Shown: positions 22,870 through 33,624 of the stretch, piece by piece
Layout of the letters: the number at the start of each line of letters is the position of its first letter
Numbering within the stretch: the stretch's first letter is position 1
DNA from: Tolypeutes matacus
Taxonomy: Eukaryota > Chordata > Mammalia > Cingulata > Chlamyphoridae
Assembly (NCBI GenBank): GCA_026826555.1
Contig: JAKSZT010054396.1
Span: forward strand, 19,304,233-19,368,232
Direction: 5' to 3'
DNA: 64,000 bases
Position numbers and translations under genes: made by a program
Notes under the pieces: model-generated
Told to the model about the DNA's origin: nothing
Databases searched by the model: none
What the model saw: the letters and a program-made list of their open reading frames with translations, nothing else

Positions 22870-23080
22870 TTTGCCTAGTGTTGTGCCGAGCATTTTACTA
22901 GGATTATTGTATTTAATCCTCACTACACTTTGATGAGAATGGTACTGCTATTATCCCTGTATTACAGATGCAGGAAATGTAGCTCAGAGAGGTTAATTAA
23001 TTTGTCCAAGGTCACAGAGTTGGAAAATTATAGAGTTCGAAGACAATCCCAGGCCTTCACTTTTAACAAATACTTTATAT
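22870..23080 (-). repeat. MIR SINE, antisense
   Basis: TTTAATCCTCACTACACTTTGATGAG, TTACAGATGCAGGAAATG and CTCAGAGAGGTTAATTAATTTG in order are the reverse-complement MIR. Confidence 0.8.
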
Positions 23081-23699
23081 CACCTAATAACCTCTAAACC
23101 GTAGGTAAATAATGTTTAGGCAACTCTTTTAACCAGATGCTGAAATGCATACTGTCAATGTATTGCTCAAAAACACTAACAATGAACAGTACCTTGTGTT
23201 ACCATTAACTTGGGTAGAATACTGCCTTTTCCAACCATATTGTCTGAATGAGAAATTATTACACATTTTAAATGAATATAAGAAATTACATGTGATGCTT
23301 TGTTCTCACCTTCTCCCCTGCATTGTGCGTTTTCTTATTCCTCCAGGAACTTGGGAAGGCAAAGAGCCACAAGTCTCTACAAGGCGTTTAATTTACCTTC
23401 TGCTCTAGAACTTGAAGCAATTTCATTAGTGCTTCTGTTGATTCACGTTGGATCTAGTGTATTTCCCACCTGCTATTCATATCACAGTCTTGGGCCTTGC
23501 TATGAGGGCGAGTGAAGGGCAGTGTGAGGTACTGTTTGTAAAAGCCCATTCCTCAGGATTGTGGGGGCCCTTCTAACTAAGTCAGTTCTTCAAAATGGGG
23601 CTATTGTAAAGACCAGCAGCTCTTCCTACACACTGCAGGGGCGCCCATGAGTGTTAGTGTCCTGGGGATGGCGTCGGGTGGAAATGGAGCAGTGAGCTG

Positions 23700-23840
23700 G
23701 AGTCTTGACACTTGACACTGTCACTACTTGTGTGACCTCAAGAAAGTGATCAGACTTTTCTGGGTCTCAGTTTCCAAAACTGTAAAAGTGGAGAACTAAA
23801 AGATATCATATATGTGAAGCAATTAATATAATGCTTCTTC
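23700..23840 (+). repeat. MIR fragment, sense
   Basis: CTACTTGTGTGACCTCAAG followed by GGTCTCAGTTTCCAAAACTG is the MIR core. Confidence 0.75.
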
Positions 23841-23879
23841 ACACTCAAATACTGTTATTTTTGGCTTTGGTCACAGTTC

Positions 23880-24225
23880 TTTTGCAGTCAAGTGAGAAAA
23901 TCCAAACTCAAACTACATTAAGAAAAATGGGAACAATTGGCACATGTCACTAGAAAGTTTAAGGGGTGGACCAGCTTTAGGAAGGGCTGGATCCAGGGAG
24001 TCACAGACTTTCTGAGATGGCCTTTCTCTGTTCTTAGGCTGCCTCTCTCCAGCAATAGAGCCTTCCAGCAGAATATCCAAGGGAAAAGAGTACAATTTTC
24101 TTTCCCCTGGTACCTGCATGAATTCTAAGAAGACTCCTGTTGGCTCAGCCCGGGTCACCTGCACCCCTTGCGCCACAAGCTGTGCTCGAGGGGGCATTAG
24201 GGCAGCAAATGGCCAGCCTGGGCCT
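23880..24225 (+). repeat. Ancient placental interspersed repeat, family unnamed
   Basis: Text 'TTAAGGGGTGGACCAGC', 'AGGGCTGGATCCAGGGAG' and 'GTTGGCTCAGCCCGGGTCACC' matches a repeat I know from other placentals but cannot name with confidence. The 94-codon minus ORF over it has no domain. Confidence 0.5.
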
Positions 24226-24254
24226 TGTGCCTGTTGTTGGGAGTATGTAAGAGA

Positions 24255-24540
24255 TCCTAAAAGTATATTGTTTAAATGAATGGGTAGAATTTAGATAGAC
24301 TGAGGTGAAGACAGGCATATTTAAGTATGATTTGAACAAAAGTATAAGATGTGGGAACTGGCACAATGTGGTCGAAGATTCATGGAAAGATGTATGGTTG
24401 GAATAGACAGTTCCTATGAGGAGGTAGGAAGATAGCAGTTAAGAGGAGGAAGATGGGCTAGGGAGGGCCTTGACTGCTGGGCTGGTGTTTGGTTATTAAT
24501 TCACTTGGTAGTAGAGAGTTGGTGAGTGTTTCACTGACGA
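24255..24540 (+). repeat. Ancient L2-like repeat fragment
   Basis: GGGAGGGCCTTGACTGCTGGGC and the surrounding purine-rich text resemble the 3.05-kb family. Moderate match. Confidence 0.4.
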
Positions 24541-24559
24541 GGACTTATAGAACAATAGT

Positions 24560-24790
24560 AATAGCAACAACTAATATTTATTAATGCTGTTCTCCTGGCC
24601 AGTTGCTGCCATAGCTACCTTGTCAGTTTGACCTAACAACATCATTGTGAGGCAGCTGTTGGCTCTCTCTTACAGAATAGAAAAGTAAGGCTTTGAGGGT
24701 TAAAGGACTTGCTCAAGCTGCCCAATAGCCAGAGTCACAGAGCCGGGAGATGGACGTGAGGCTCTGGTCACCAGATCTTGTAATCTGGTT
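24560..24790 (-). repeat. MIR SINE, antisense
   Basis: AACATCATTGTGAGGCAGCTG, TTACAGAATAGAAAAGTAAGG and AGTCACAGAGCCGGGA in order. Confidence 0.7.
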
Positions 24791-24799
24791 GAGGAGCAT

Positions 24800-25330
24800 G
24801 GTTGAGTGGGATGTACACTGGCACTAGTATGCATCAATCATTCATTCGTTCCCCCAAGTAATTATTGAGTACCAACCAAGGTAAAGCAATAGGCAGACGT
24901 TTGTTTTGGGTCTACAATAGGTGGATTGGCTTTGGGTCTCAGGGAAGTGAAGAGCCACATATCATGGCAGCCACCAGTATTGGGGTGCTTCCAGCTAGAG
25001 GAGGCTGAGCCCAGCACTGAGCTGCAGAGAAAGCCCCAATTACTGAGCATTGGTTCCCTGAGTTTGTGGCAGGTGTGCCTTTGGTGTTGAGTGGAGTACC
25101 TGCAGTCTCCTGTAGGGATGGTAAATTTTGTCTTCTTTTGTCGCCCGTGTAGATTTCCCCTTCTATCCTGGGTGGAGTGTGCTAGATTCCTCGTAGCCTG
25201 GTTGGGACCCTGGAAATCCAGGGTAATTTTGCCTTTAGGCGCAAGCCAGTACAACATGTCACTTTAAAAATAAAACACGTTAATTTACAGAATGACTATT
25301 TTATGGTGAAGAGTAGGCTGTCTAAATGAG
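24800..25330. other. Unique sequence, nothing recognised
   Basis: A 131-codon minus-strand ORF (24862-25257) has no domain I recognise and no splice or promoter context. I take it as chance. Confidence 0.4.
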
Positions 25331-25369
25331 AGGAATTAAAGGCAAAGGGCCAAGTCCTCCTGCATTAGT

Positions 25370-25560
25370 CACACCACACTCCTCAATAAATCACAATAGC
25401 TGAACCTGCAGCTTAACACTTACTTAAATAGCGACACATTGGTTAAGGGTGACATGTGCTGACATGACCTCTGTTTGTATACAACATTTCCCCCCAAAAG
25501 TTGCATATATCCCTTAGCTATCAACCTAAGTGCCTTGTGCGCCATTAAACAAGGTTTAGC
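25370..25560. promoter_or_regulatory. Possible conserved non-coding element
   Basis: Repeat-free, evenly mixed sequence with AATAAATCACAATAG (forkhead/SOX-like) and GTGACATGTGCTGACATGACC. Same caveat as for the other enhancer-like stretches. Confidence 0.25.
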
Positions 25561-26220
25561 TTGAGCCTGGGCTGCACTTGTAATCTTCATTCTAGGCAGC
25601 CTTTTCTAAGAGAAGTGAAGCTTGAATGGCAATAGTATTTGGCATTCAGACTTTATAGTGCTCTGCAGAGCTGATTTTTAAATATTCCTGTTATCACCAG
25701 GTTTTCAGAAGAGTTGCAGCTATGGAATGTGGAGAAACAGATTCTTGGATGAGCCCATTGGCACCTTGGGGCTTGCTGAAGCTGCCTTGATGGACGAAGT
25801 TGTACTTTGAGTTAAAAGGTTGTGTCCTAGAATTCCTGTGTGTGTGGTGGTTTCATGAGTACCACTTCATTGTTTTTATTGTTTGGAGAAGGAGACCAGA
25901 TAAGCAGTCACTTCCCCCATTCCACTTGAAGGAAGAAAGGAAGGAGAGATGAGTATTTTAAAGGTGAAAATGTGTTCATACTGAATAAATGGTTTGGACA
26001 CAGCCTAAGAAATACAGTAGCCAGCCTTTTCGTGTCCTGGGGCATATCTAAATGAACAAGAAAGAGCTTGAGCAGTGGTGTCATCTTTCCATTTATTTCA
26101 CTTCCCAACTATTAGGTGTGCCCTCAATCAGACCTGATTTCTATTTTCTTCTACAATGGGAGAGATGGCAGTATAGATGTGCTTTCCTTTAAGAAATACC
26201 AATGTGTAAAATAATAGTAA
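25561..26220. other. Unique sequence, nothing recognised
   Basis: No repeat family or exon signal seen. Confidence 0.4.
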
Positions 26221-26224
26221 TGGG

Positions 26225-26410
26225 TAACAATTATTGTTCTGTGCCAAGGGCTGTACCAGAGCTATAGTATTTCCATCCTGCAGGATGCTTGTGTGAGGGA
26301 AGTGCTGCTATTCCTATTTTTAGATGAGGAAGCAGAGGTTCAGAGCTTTACCCAGAGCCACAGTGCTGGAGCCAGCATTTTGACAAAGGTCTCTTCGACT
26401 CTAAATATTG
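26225..26410 (-). repeat. MIR SINE, antisense
   Basis: TTCTGTGCCAAGGGCTG, TTTTTAGATGAGGAAGCAGAGG and CCAGAGCCACAGTGCTGGAGCC are the reverse-complement MIR. Confidence 0.75.
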
Positions 26411-26419
26411 TGTTCTTCC

Positions 26420-27115
26420 CGCTGCACAACACTGCTTCTCAAATGAAGTCCCAAATATATGAAATATCTCCCTGATGCATTTAGTTTTCATTTATAGACT
26501 GTTAATTTCTCAGCTGAAGGGATAAGAACCTTAAAACGAGTGTTATTGAAGCTTAGTTAGGTGCTTGTTTTTTTAGAAAGAAGACTATGGGAAAATAGGA
26601 GATATTTGCAAACATTCTGTAACGTTGCCATTGGGTGATATGTAGGTTTTCCCTTAAATCCTCTATGTAACCTATCTTTTATGACTTTGACCTTTTTTTT
26701 TTTTTTTTTAGTAAAATAATTTTCTGTTATTTAAAGGAGGATCTCACTTTATGCAGAAGTTGTCTCTATAAAGTTCACATCGATTTAGTTTTCATGGGCA
26801 TCATGCTTTCCATGCAACATGTGAAGCTCTCAATTTTAAGGAACCCATTAGTGCCCCCTTTGTTAGTAGGAGAAATATCCTTTGCAAACTGAGGAGTTAT
26901 TGTCATTTGTGTGCATTTCCTAATTTTGGATCTGGGCACACTGCCAATCCTCAAGCAGGTCTCTGATATTTTCCTTCTGAACCAAATACAAATGGGTAGA
27001 GAAAAATTACTTTTATTGATACACATGAGAATTAGCCTCAACAGGTTTTTTGGGGTGAGGAACAGATGAACTTGAAAAAATGTATCATGACCATCACTTC
27101 AAGCCAAGAGATACA
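26420..27115. other. Unique sequence with T-run
   Basis: A T run near 26692-26710 is the only notable point. The 88-codon minus ORF at 26775-27041 is unremarkable. Confidence 0.4.
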
Positions 27116-27119
27116 AATC

Positions 27120-27260
27120 TAATTTATTCTTTTTATTAATAACTGCAAAATTTTCCATATCATAGTTGCACCTTAATTTATTCATCCCTATTGATGAATT
27201 TGTAGGTTGTTTCCAGGGTTTTTCTTTTCCATTAAAAACAATGCTGGAATAAACATCCCT
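27120..27260 (-). mobile_element. L1 (HAL1-like) fragment, antisense
   Basis: TAATTTATTCATCCCTATTGATG, GGTTGTTTCCAGGG and AACAATGCTGGAATAAACATCC are the antisense L1 3' motif set. Confidence 0.75.
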
Positions 27261-27544
27261 GTTCATAAGTATGGATGCTAATTCTATCCTTAGTGCCCGG
27301 GGCCCCTTTTAGGCTGCAGCACTCCTTGTTGGGAAATTAGACGTTGTGCTGGCCTCACATGGCTCCTTCTTCCACCATTTTTAAAAATTGTCTGTTAAGT
27401 TCTGCTGTGAGCTGGGAAACCAGATAAGCGGGCAAGGTAATATCCTTTCTAAAACAAGCATCAATAGATGTTGAGCGAGAACCTGCAAATAAAGTGCCTG
27501 CATATAGATGCTATATATTATTTATGTCTTTATCCTTTTATGTT

Positions 27545-27650
27545 TTCCATTATTAGACCCTAGGAAAGCAATGATGATCTCATATTCATTTTTGAATCTC
27601 TTATATCATCTAGCATTGATATAAAAATTCATCCATTCAAGAAACATAGA
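27545..27650 (+). repeat. L2-like LINE 3' end
   Basis: 'ATTAGACCCTAGGAAAGCAATG' to 'ATCTAGCATTGATATAAAAATTCATCCATTCAAG' follows the L2 3'-terminal pattern, with its usual end decayed. Confidence 0.45.
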
Positions 27651-27659
27651 AGCACTGTG

Positions 27660-28390
27660 TTAAAAACCGAAGAGCCAAAGATTTAGACAATGTAGTTTTT
27701 AGGCTCAGCAAGTTGACTACTAACCAACTCACTAAGTCAGCAAGAGAATCAGAGGCTGGGGCAATGGTTTCCTCATTATTGTTTTCTTTCCCCAATACTG
27801 TGAGTTTTTCAACTTGTTCTAGAAAAATTGGGACTGGATTGGTAGTGTCTTTGATTAATATGGGCTTGTACAAATTTTCTTTTCTCAGTGAGTATTCAGA
27901 TTATTAGCTGTTATTATTGATAACTGTGCTCGGTGCTGACTACATTTCTCTTGGCTTTTTCATACTAACCTGTCTCTCACATATATTAGGAGGCCATATC
28001 CTGTTTCATTTAAAATGTCTTGAGCACTTGAGGGACTCTCTTAGGGAAATGTGTGGCATTATATGCTTTTGAGACGCAATGTTTCTATGAAAGGAGAAAG
28101 ACAAGCAGTGGGGCCACTTTTATTATTTGCCCTCTCCCCATCATGGGCCTCATGTTTTTAAAGATTTTGATCATCCAATTGTACAAATTAATGATTATCT
28201 CCCAATTTCTGCTGATCAGACATAGCCAACTTGCCAGTCAGTATAATGTAGTCACTGTTACCACAAGGAGCTGATATGGTTTCAGCCTCACTGTGGTGAG
28301 GGCAAGTTTACCTTTTCTGTAATAATTTTTTAAATAGTCCAACCAATTTTTCAGACCTTCTTAGTACCTGGATACCTGGATTCGGCCCTG
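27660..28390. other. Unique sequence, nothing recognised
   Basis: No repeat or gene signal beyond short ORFs of 64-78 codons. Confidence 0.4.
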
Positions 28391-28393
28391 CTG

Positions 28394-28629
28394 CTCTAGA
28401 GTAAGGGTCAGCAAACTATAACCCAGGTCCACTAACTGCCTGTTTTTGGAAATAAAGTTTTATTGGAACACATCTGCGTTCATTTGTTTATGTGTTGTCT
28501 GTGATGGTCCTCAGACTACAGTGGCAGAGCTGTGTAGTTACCACAGAGACCATATGGCCCGCAATGCCTAAACTATTTCCTGTTCGAGTCTTTCCAGAAA
28601 AGTTTACCCATCCTTGCCCTGGTCTAGAG
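28394..28629 (-). mobile_element. hAT-type MITE (first of an adjacent pair)
   Basis: Body 28402-28621. Starts with AAGGGTCAGCAAACTATA and contains AATAAAGTTTTATTGGAACAC and CCACAGAGACCATATGGCCC, the well-known ~220-bp mammalian hAT MITE in reverse. Flanks CTCTAGAG (28394-28401) and GTCTAGAG (28622-28629) are a TCTAGA-type 8-bp duplication. Confidence 0.85.
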
Positions 28630-28823
28630 CAGGCATTCTTAACCAGGATTTCAGGGGGTTCGTGAGCTTGAATTGAAAAAATCAACTTATCTTTATTTTC
28701 TCTGACCTCTAACTGAAATCTAGCATTTCCTGTATGCAAAAAATAAATTACAGTAGTGTTCATTCCACCTGACTGGCAAAGGGGTCCGTGGAACAAAAAA
28801 GGTTAAGAACTCCTGATCTAGAG
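28622..28823 (-). mobile_element. hAT-type MITE (second of an adjacent pair)
   Basis: Body 28630-28815. Ends are CAGGCATTCTTAACC and GGTTAAGAACTCCTG, inverted with two mismatches. Flanks GTCTAGAG (28622-28629) and ATCTAGAG (28816-28823). The left duplication is the right duplication of the neighbouring MITE. It shares its GGGGTCCGTGGAACAAAAAAGG end with the 6.36- and 45.29-kb elements. Confidence 0.88.
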
Positions 28824-28829
28824 GCAGTG

Positions 28830-29435
28830 TGTCCTAAGGCGGGTGGAGTGGGAAAACCTTTTCAAAGTATAGACAGGTTGGGGTTAGGCTATAGAATTGT
28901 TGGGGAAAACAATAGGAAACTTACACGGTGCTAAATGAAAAGGTGTGGGGGAGAAAGGCATCACCCCAGAACCTGTCAGGGTCCCCCATCCTGTGGGGCA
29001 AAGAAGGAAGGTCTGCTAGGTCTTGGGAAAAGGAGTTTGGGAGTGTGCTAGGTGGCGAGTGGGAGAGGGGATGTTGGGAGACTTTCTTTAAATTCCGGCC
29101 TCAGGGCCAGTGCAGAAAGGAGTATTAACAAGGCTAGAAGCTGGGCAGTTCTGTCCTCTCCCTTACAAAATGTTCTCCAGAGCCCCCCAGGGTGCTTCTG
29201 GAAAAGCAACCAGATAAACAGTGGCTCTTGCCAGTGGTGCAGGCTTGTAAACTTTTTTTTCCCCCTTCCTTTTTATGCCTGTGGTGATAAACATATGCTT
29301 TGAAGCATGAGATTTGATTATCCTGTCTTAGTGCTTATAAATACAAATGTGATTAATGGTCATAAAAAACAGGTTGACAGTGTAAGACTAATTCTAGGCA
29401 AAGTATCCCTGTGCTGCTTTCCGTGGAAGGGGTTA
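28830..29435. other. Unique sequence, nothing recognised
   Basis: Purine-rich 28930-29070. No family recognised. Confidence 0.4.
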
Positions 29436-29439
29436 CTTC

Positions 29440-29910
29440 TTGCAGAGGCCTTGTTGAACAGCGTGACTAACACAGGGGCCCTCTGCCACCCCCAGCTTAA
29501 CCCTGCCTCCTGCTCTTGGTTTTCCCCTCAGACCTCCCCACCCTCCCCTCGGAGGCTCTTCCTCCTTGATAATTAAAGTTGGTGGATTTCCCCCTAGAGA
29601 GCTACCTGAGGTAAGTACCCGAGTCTCTCTGTCATCCATTAATGCTCCGGAACTCTGTGGAAAGGCATTTGGCTGCATTCTCCATTCCCCACTTGGGCCT
29701 GGCGGGCCGCCTATGCATGTTGGGGAATAGCACAGCCTAAATCTGGACAATTTGTATTTTAGTGGTGACGGGGATATTCTCTCTCTCCTTCTGTCATTTT
29801 GCATTAAGGACCTGCCGCTAATAAAACTAATTAATAACTGCTGGCTCGATGTGGAATAGTTAGGCTTCTTAAACCTGGCAGGCTGCCACCACTGCTTTTG
29901 AAAGAAGCAC
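29440..29910. promoter_or_regulatory. Possible conserved non-coding element
   Basis: Repeat-free, with TGATAATTAAAG and AACTAATTAATAAC homeobox-like cores, a POU-like TATGCATGTTG, and a TTGTATTTTAG block. The longest unique-sequence ORF (163 codons, minus, 29433-29924) covers it but is low-complexity and domainless. An exon-like interval (29532-29610) lies within it. Confidence 0.3.
29532..29610 (+). other. Candidate (pseudo)exon, 79 bp
   Basis: A strong acceptor (CTCTTGGTTTTCCCCTCAG, ending 29531) and strong donor GAG|GTAAGTAC at 29611 flank a frame that is open after a one-base lead and proline/glycine-rich. It lies in enhancer-like sequence, so a regulated poison exon or an lncRNA exon is as likely as coding. 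No homologue recognised. Confidence 0.22.
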
Positions 29911-30214
29911 TTCATCTTTGTCATGGACAGGATGAATATTTCTCCACACTTCTAATTGGACAAAGTGCCTTTCAAACTCCCTGGCATTTCAGAGAGAGCA
30001 GATAAGTAGTCTGTGTGCTCTCTAGATACAATCACCTCCTGGGCTGCCTCCTAGATCGGGACCAGGTTCCCGAGAGAAGCCGGCACAGAGGGCTCTGGTC
30101 TTTCTCTTCTTTGGTGACTTCTTCTGATTTCACCTCTCACCTCTGGCCTCAGAGGGAGGGATGCCTGAAGGACAAATAGAGGACAGAAGCTCATCCAGTT
30201 GGCAGTATAAAGGA

Positions 30215-30386
30215 GTGTTCTCAAGTTTGGGGAGCATCACAGCTCACTGGCAGGGGTGGGGGACAGATTTCTAGGACCCTTCCCGGCCCTCCTGAGTCAG
30301 AATCTGCAGGGGCAGTGCCAGAGCATCTGCGTTTTTAACAAGTTTCCCAGCTGATTCTCATGCACACCAGGGTTGGAGAACCACGA
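30215..30386 (+). mobile_element. hAT MITE remnant (MER20/MER5-like)
   Basis: TGTTCTCAAGTTTGGGGAGCATCAC, GAGTCAGAATCTGCAGGGGC and CTGATTCTCATGCACACCAG ... GGAGAACCAC follow the order of short mammalian hAT MITEs. Target duplication not clear. Confidence 0.7.
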
Positions 30387-30464
30387 GTAGAATCCTGGCA
30401 CTTTCATCCTGTGTTTCTGTGGATGATTTTTATTCTTCAGTGACTCAATCTACACAGCTTTGTA

Positions 30465-31230
30465 AACATGACCTATGGTAAGCAGGGTGCTATGCTAGGA
30501 GCTAGGAGGAGGTCAAAGACCACTGTAGAAACTTGCAATCTAGTCAAAGGCATACACATATGCGCATGAAAAGTTAAATAACAGTTAAATAAATTTAATT
30601 CAACAAGCTTCTTTTAAGGGGCTGCTATTGACAGGCACTGCACACTGCAGACAAGTCATGGATGGACAGTTCTCCATGCTCTAATAGGGGCCAGCCGCAG
30701 AAAACTGTAGTATTGAGTACTAAGTAATGTGGTGCGTTTTCCCTGGGATGAGGGTTACCCAATGCATTGGAAAGTAAGTGGCTTTAGAGCTGGGCTGTGA
30801 AGGGTTTGTAGGTGTTTATCAGGCGGAGAAAGAGGGTGGGGCATTGCAGAGAGGAGCAGTGAGAATGAGCCAGAGCCTGCAGCGGGATAGCAGTGCAGGT
30901 CTCAGCCTGGGCAAGAGATCAAAGAGTGGGGAGGGACACAGAACACTGAATACCTCTTCCTGGGGAGACCATCTGAGTCCTTGTGGGGAGTTGAGATTAG
31001 GTTTGGCCTGAACCACAGATGGGGATGGCTTGTGGGTAGGGAAACTACCACTGTCGAGGTAGGAGGTGATGAAGGCTGGGATTTGAATCATGCTTGTAGG
31101 ACTGGAGGAGATTTAGTGTCGATTATTTTAGTGGTGGAATCAACAGCACAAGGTTTCTCGTGGATGTGGGCGACGAGTGAGAGAGAAGTAAATGACAAAT
31201 CTAAGGTTTCCAGTGCGGGGGCCCAGTGAG
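30465..31230 (+). repeat. Ancient L2-like interspersed repeat
   Basis: Begins GGTGCTATGCTAGGAGCTAGG, then CAGAGCCTGCAGCGGG and finally GTGGATGTGGGCGACGAGTGAGAGAGAAG. This is the same long family as 3.05 kb, in the same order. The 77-90-codon ORFs across it are incidental. Confidence 0.6.
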
Positions 31231-31234
31231 ATTG

Positions 31235-31720
31235 CGATATAGCTAGCCAAAAGTGTCAGCGCCATCAGAAGGCATCACCAATGTCAGCTTAAATAGAAAA
31301 CTATTCTGAACACAGAGATAGCTAAGGGGCAATTTCCGAGTGAGAACATTCTGGGCAGATTTTACATTCTTTATACTGGAGTAACCCTGGTGTCACTAGA
31401 GAGCCTGCCTGCCTGGTTGCCCAAATTCATTTTCTATTCCTCTTAGCATTAATGCTCACAGGACAAAAAGAAAAAAGACTGGATCAACAGGTCAGGAGAC
31501 TAAATATCATTTAGTTTGCCCGCAGAGGCTCAGAGAACTCCCCATCTGCAGATGATCACTTCCTGCTTCATCGTATGCTGAGGCTTCACTTACAGAGCCA
31601 TACAGCCAAACCTATAATAAGCCTGCTGCAACAACAAAAAGGGCCTGTGTTCATTTGTTCCATGTGTCTGTTACCTTGGTAAGTTCCTGGGTGGTAGGAG
31701 CCAGAGAATGGGAATAACAT
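31235..31720. other. Unique sequence, nothing recognised
   Basis: No family or gene signal. Confidence 0.4.
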
Positions 31721-31724
31721 TCAT

Positions 31725-32200
31725 TCTTTGACTCAGCAAGCATTTTTTGTACTGCTGACTCCATGCCAAATACTCTCCTAGGGACTAAGGATGCACAGTA
31801 AATAAAGCAAACTTACTGTTCTCAAGGAGCTCCTGTTATAGTGGGGTGATGGATGTGTAAATAGACAGTTAATATAGATTGTTATAAGTACTAAAACAGA
31901 ATTATGCATCAGGTAAATAGGTACTGGAGAACCGAAAGTGATTGTCTGAGGGCAATGGGCGTAGTACAGTGTACGTGATGGTGAGAGTGATGTAGAGGGA
32001 AGGCTTCCTGGAAGAGGTGATGCAATGCAAGGAGGGGCATTCTAGGCAAAAAGCACAGAGAAATTTGAACAGCGTTTGCCTCTTAGTGTTTACTGTGTGA
32101 GGACACTGTGTTGTGCTGGATGCTGTGAAGAGCCAGAAATGTGGTTGCAAACACAGCTTTTATGTTTAACTTATGGAGGACTGAGGGAGATGGGGCCAAA
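31725..32200 (+). repeat. Ancient L2-like interspersed repeat
   Basis: CATTCTTTGACTCAGCAAGCATT, CTCCTAGGGACTAAGGATGCACAG, CTCAAGGAGCTCCTGTTATAG and GGAAGGCTTCCTGGAAGAGGTGATG in order. Confidence 0.65.
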
Positions 32201-32539
32201 TCATGAAGTGCAGAAGAACATGTGTCATTCACCGTGGGAGTCAGGGCATTGCTGACGTCAGCTGTTCAGAAGCCCGGGTGTGCGTGCTGTGGACCTGGAC
32301 ACGGTACTTTAACAGGAGATGGCTCTGCATTGGTCCTAGGCTCTGCCCTTACAAACATTACCATTTTTAAAAGATAGATACACAAATAATCAAAACAAAT
32401 GGGAAAAAAGAACGCATAGAAAGAGGTATAAGCAAAGTGTTTTTGAAAGACTGTGGGAAAAGTGGTTGATTCAACAAGGGCTTGAGAGGAGGGATCAGAA
32501 AGCCTTCATCTGTGTCTCTTGCCCATCCATGAGCCACTT

Positions 32540-33060
32540 TTAAATAAGTTTTCATTTTGAAATAATTTTAGACTTTCAGGACGGTTGCAAAGATAGCACA
32601 AAGAGCTCCTGCGCACTCCTCATCCAGCTTTTCACAGCATTAGCATCCCACAGAACTATGGCACAGTTATCAAAACTAAAAAATGATCATTGTCACCATG
32701 CCACTAAGTAAACTACAGACCTAATTTGGATTCCACCAGTCTTCCCACCAATGTCCTTTTTCTGTTCCAGGATCCAATCCAGGATCTCACATTGCATTTA
32801 GTCATCACATCTCCTTGGTCTCCTCAAGTCTGTGGCAGCTCTTCAGTTTTTCCATGTCTTTCATGGCCTTGATCCTTTTGAAGAGCACTAGTTAGCTACC
32901 TTGCAGAATGTTCCCAAGTTTGGGTTCCATGGTGTTTTCTCACGGTTAAATGGAGGCCATAGATTTTGGGGAAGAATAACCTGGAAGTGAAGGGCCCATC
33001 TCAGTGCATCATTTCAGGAGCACATGGCATCTATTTGTCCCATTTCTGATATGTTAGCCT
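32540..33060 (-). mobile_element. L1 3'UTR, antisense
   Basis: TTCATTTTGAAATAATTTTAGAC then GGTTGCAAAGATAGCACAAAG, CAGCATTAGCATCCC and CAGTTATCAAAACTAA. This is the reverse complement of an L1M 3'UTR, with the A-rich side at 32540. Confidence 0.8.
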
Positions 33061-33485
33061 TGATCCCCTAGGGAAGGTGTTGCCTGTCGGGTTTCTCCAT
33101 GTAAATTAACTATTTTTCCCTTTGTAATCAATAAATATTTGGGGGGAAACGCTTTGAGGCTAGGCAAATATTCTGTTTCTCCTTAAATTTTCACACGGGC
33201 CACTTCTCAAGGCTGTGCCTTGACTCACTCTAACTGCGTCCTCCTCCAGGGAATAGCACGTGTGCCTCATTGTGATACTCTGTCCTCCGTCCTTCACTCA
33301 AGCGAATAAATGCACACACATCGCTGATGTTCTCGATGTGTCAGTGTCAAGTATAAAGCATTACTTTGATTTATGTAGAGAAGAAATGGTGATCGGGACT
33401 AGTAATTTGTCCAAACACACATTTCCAAAATAGTATCTATATTTCTTTGCTTTGGTATCATGGTAACAGCCCCAAACTGGAGAAA
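33061..33485. other. Unique sequence, nothing recognised
   Basis: Possibly decayed L1 tail in its first 100 bases; otherwise nothing. Confidence 0.35.
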
Positions 33486-33489
33486 GGAA

Positions 33490-33620
33490 GACTGGAGTAT
33501 AGGTCTGTTTGTGACAGTACTTAGCTGTGTGACCCCAGACAAGGAACTTAAGATCTCTGGGTCTCAATTTTCATAAAATATATAGGGTTAGATGAGACAA
33601 TTCCTGGGGTGACTTTCAGC
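33490..33620 (+). repeat. MIR fragment, sense
   Basis: CTTAGCTGTGTGACCCCAGAC and TCTGGGTCTCAATTTTCATAAAAT are the MIR core. Confidence 0.75.
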
Positions 33621-33624
33621 CTAG

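Noticed and set aside
29433..29924. 163-codon minus-strand ORF in unique DNA
   Set aside because: Low-complexity, proline/glycine/arginine-rich with no domain or heptads. The region reads as non-coding, and chance ORFs of this length are expected in 64 kb.
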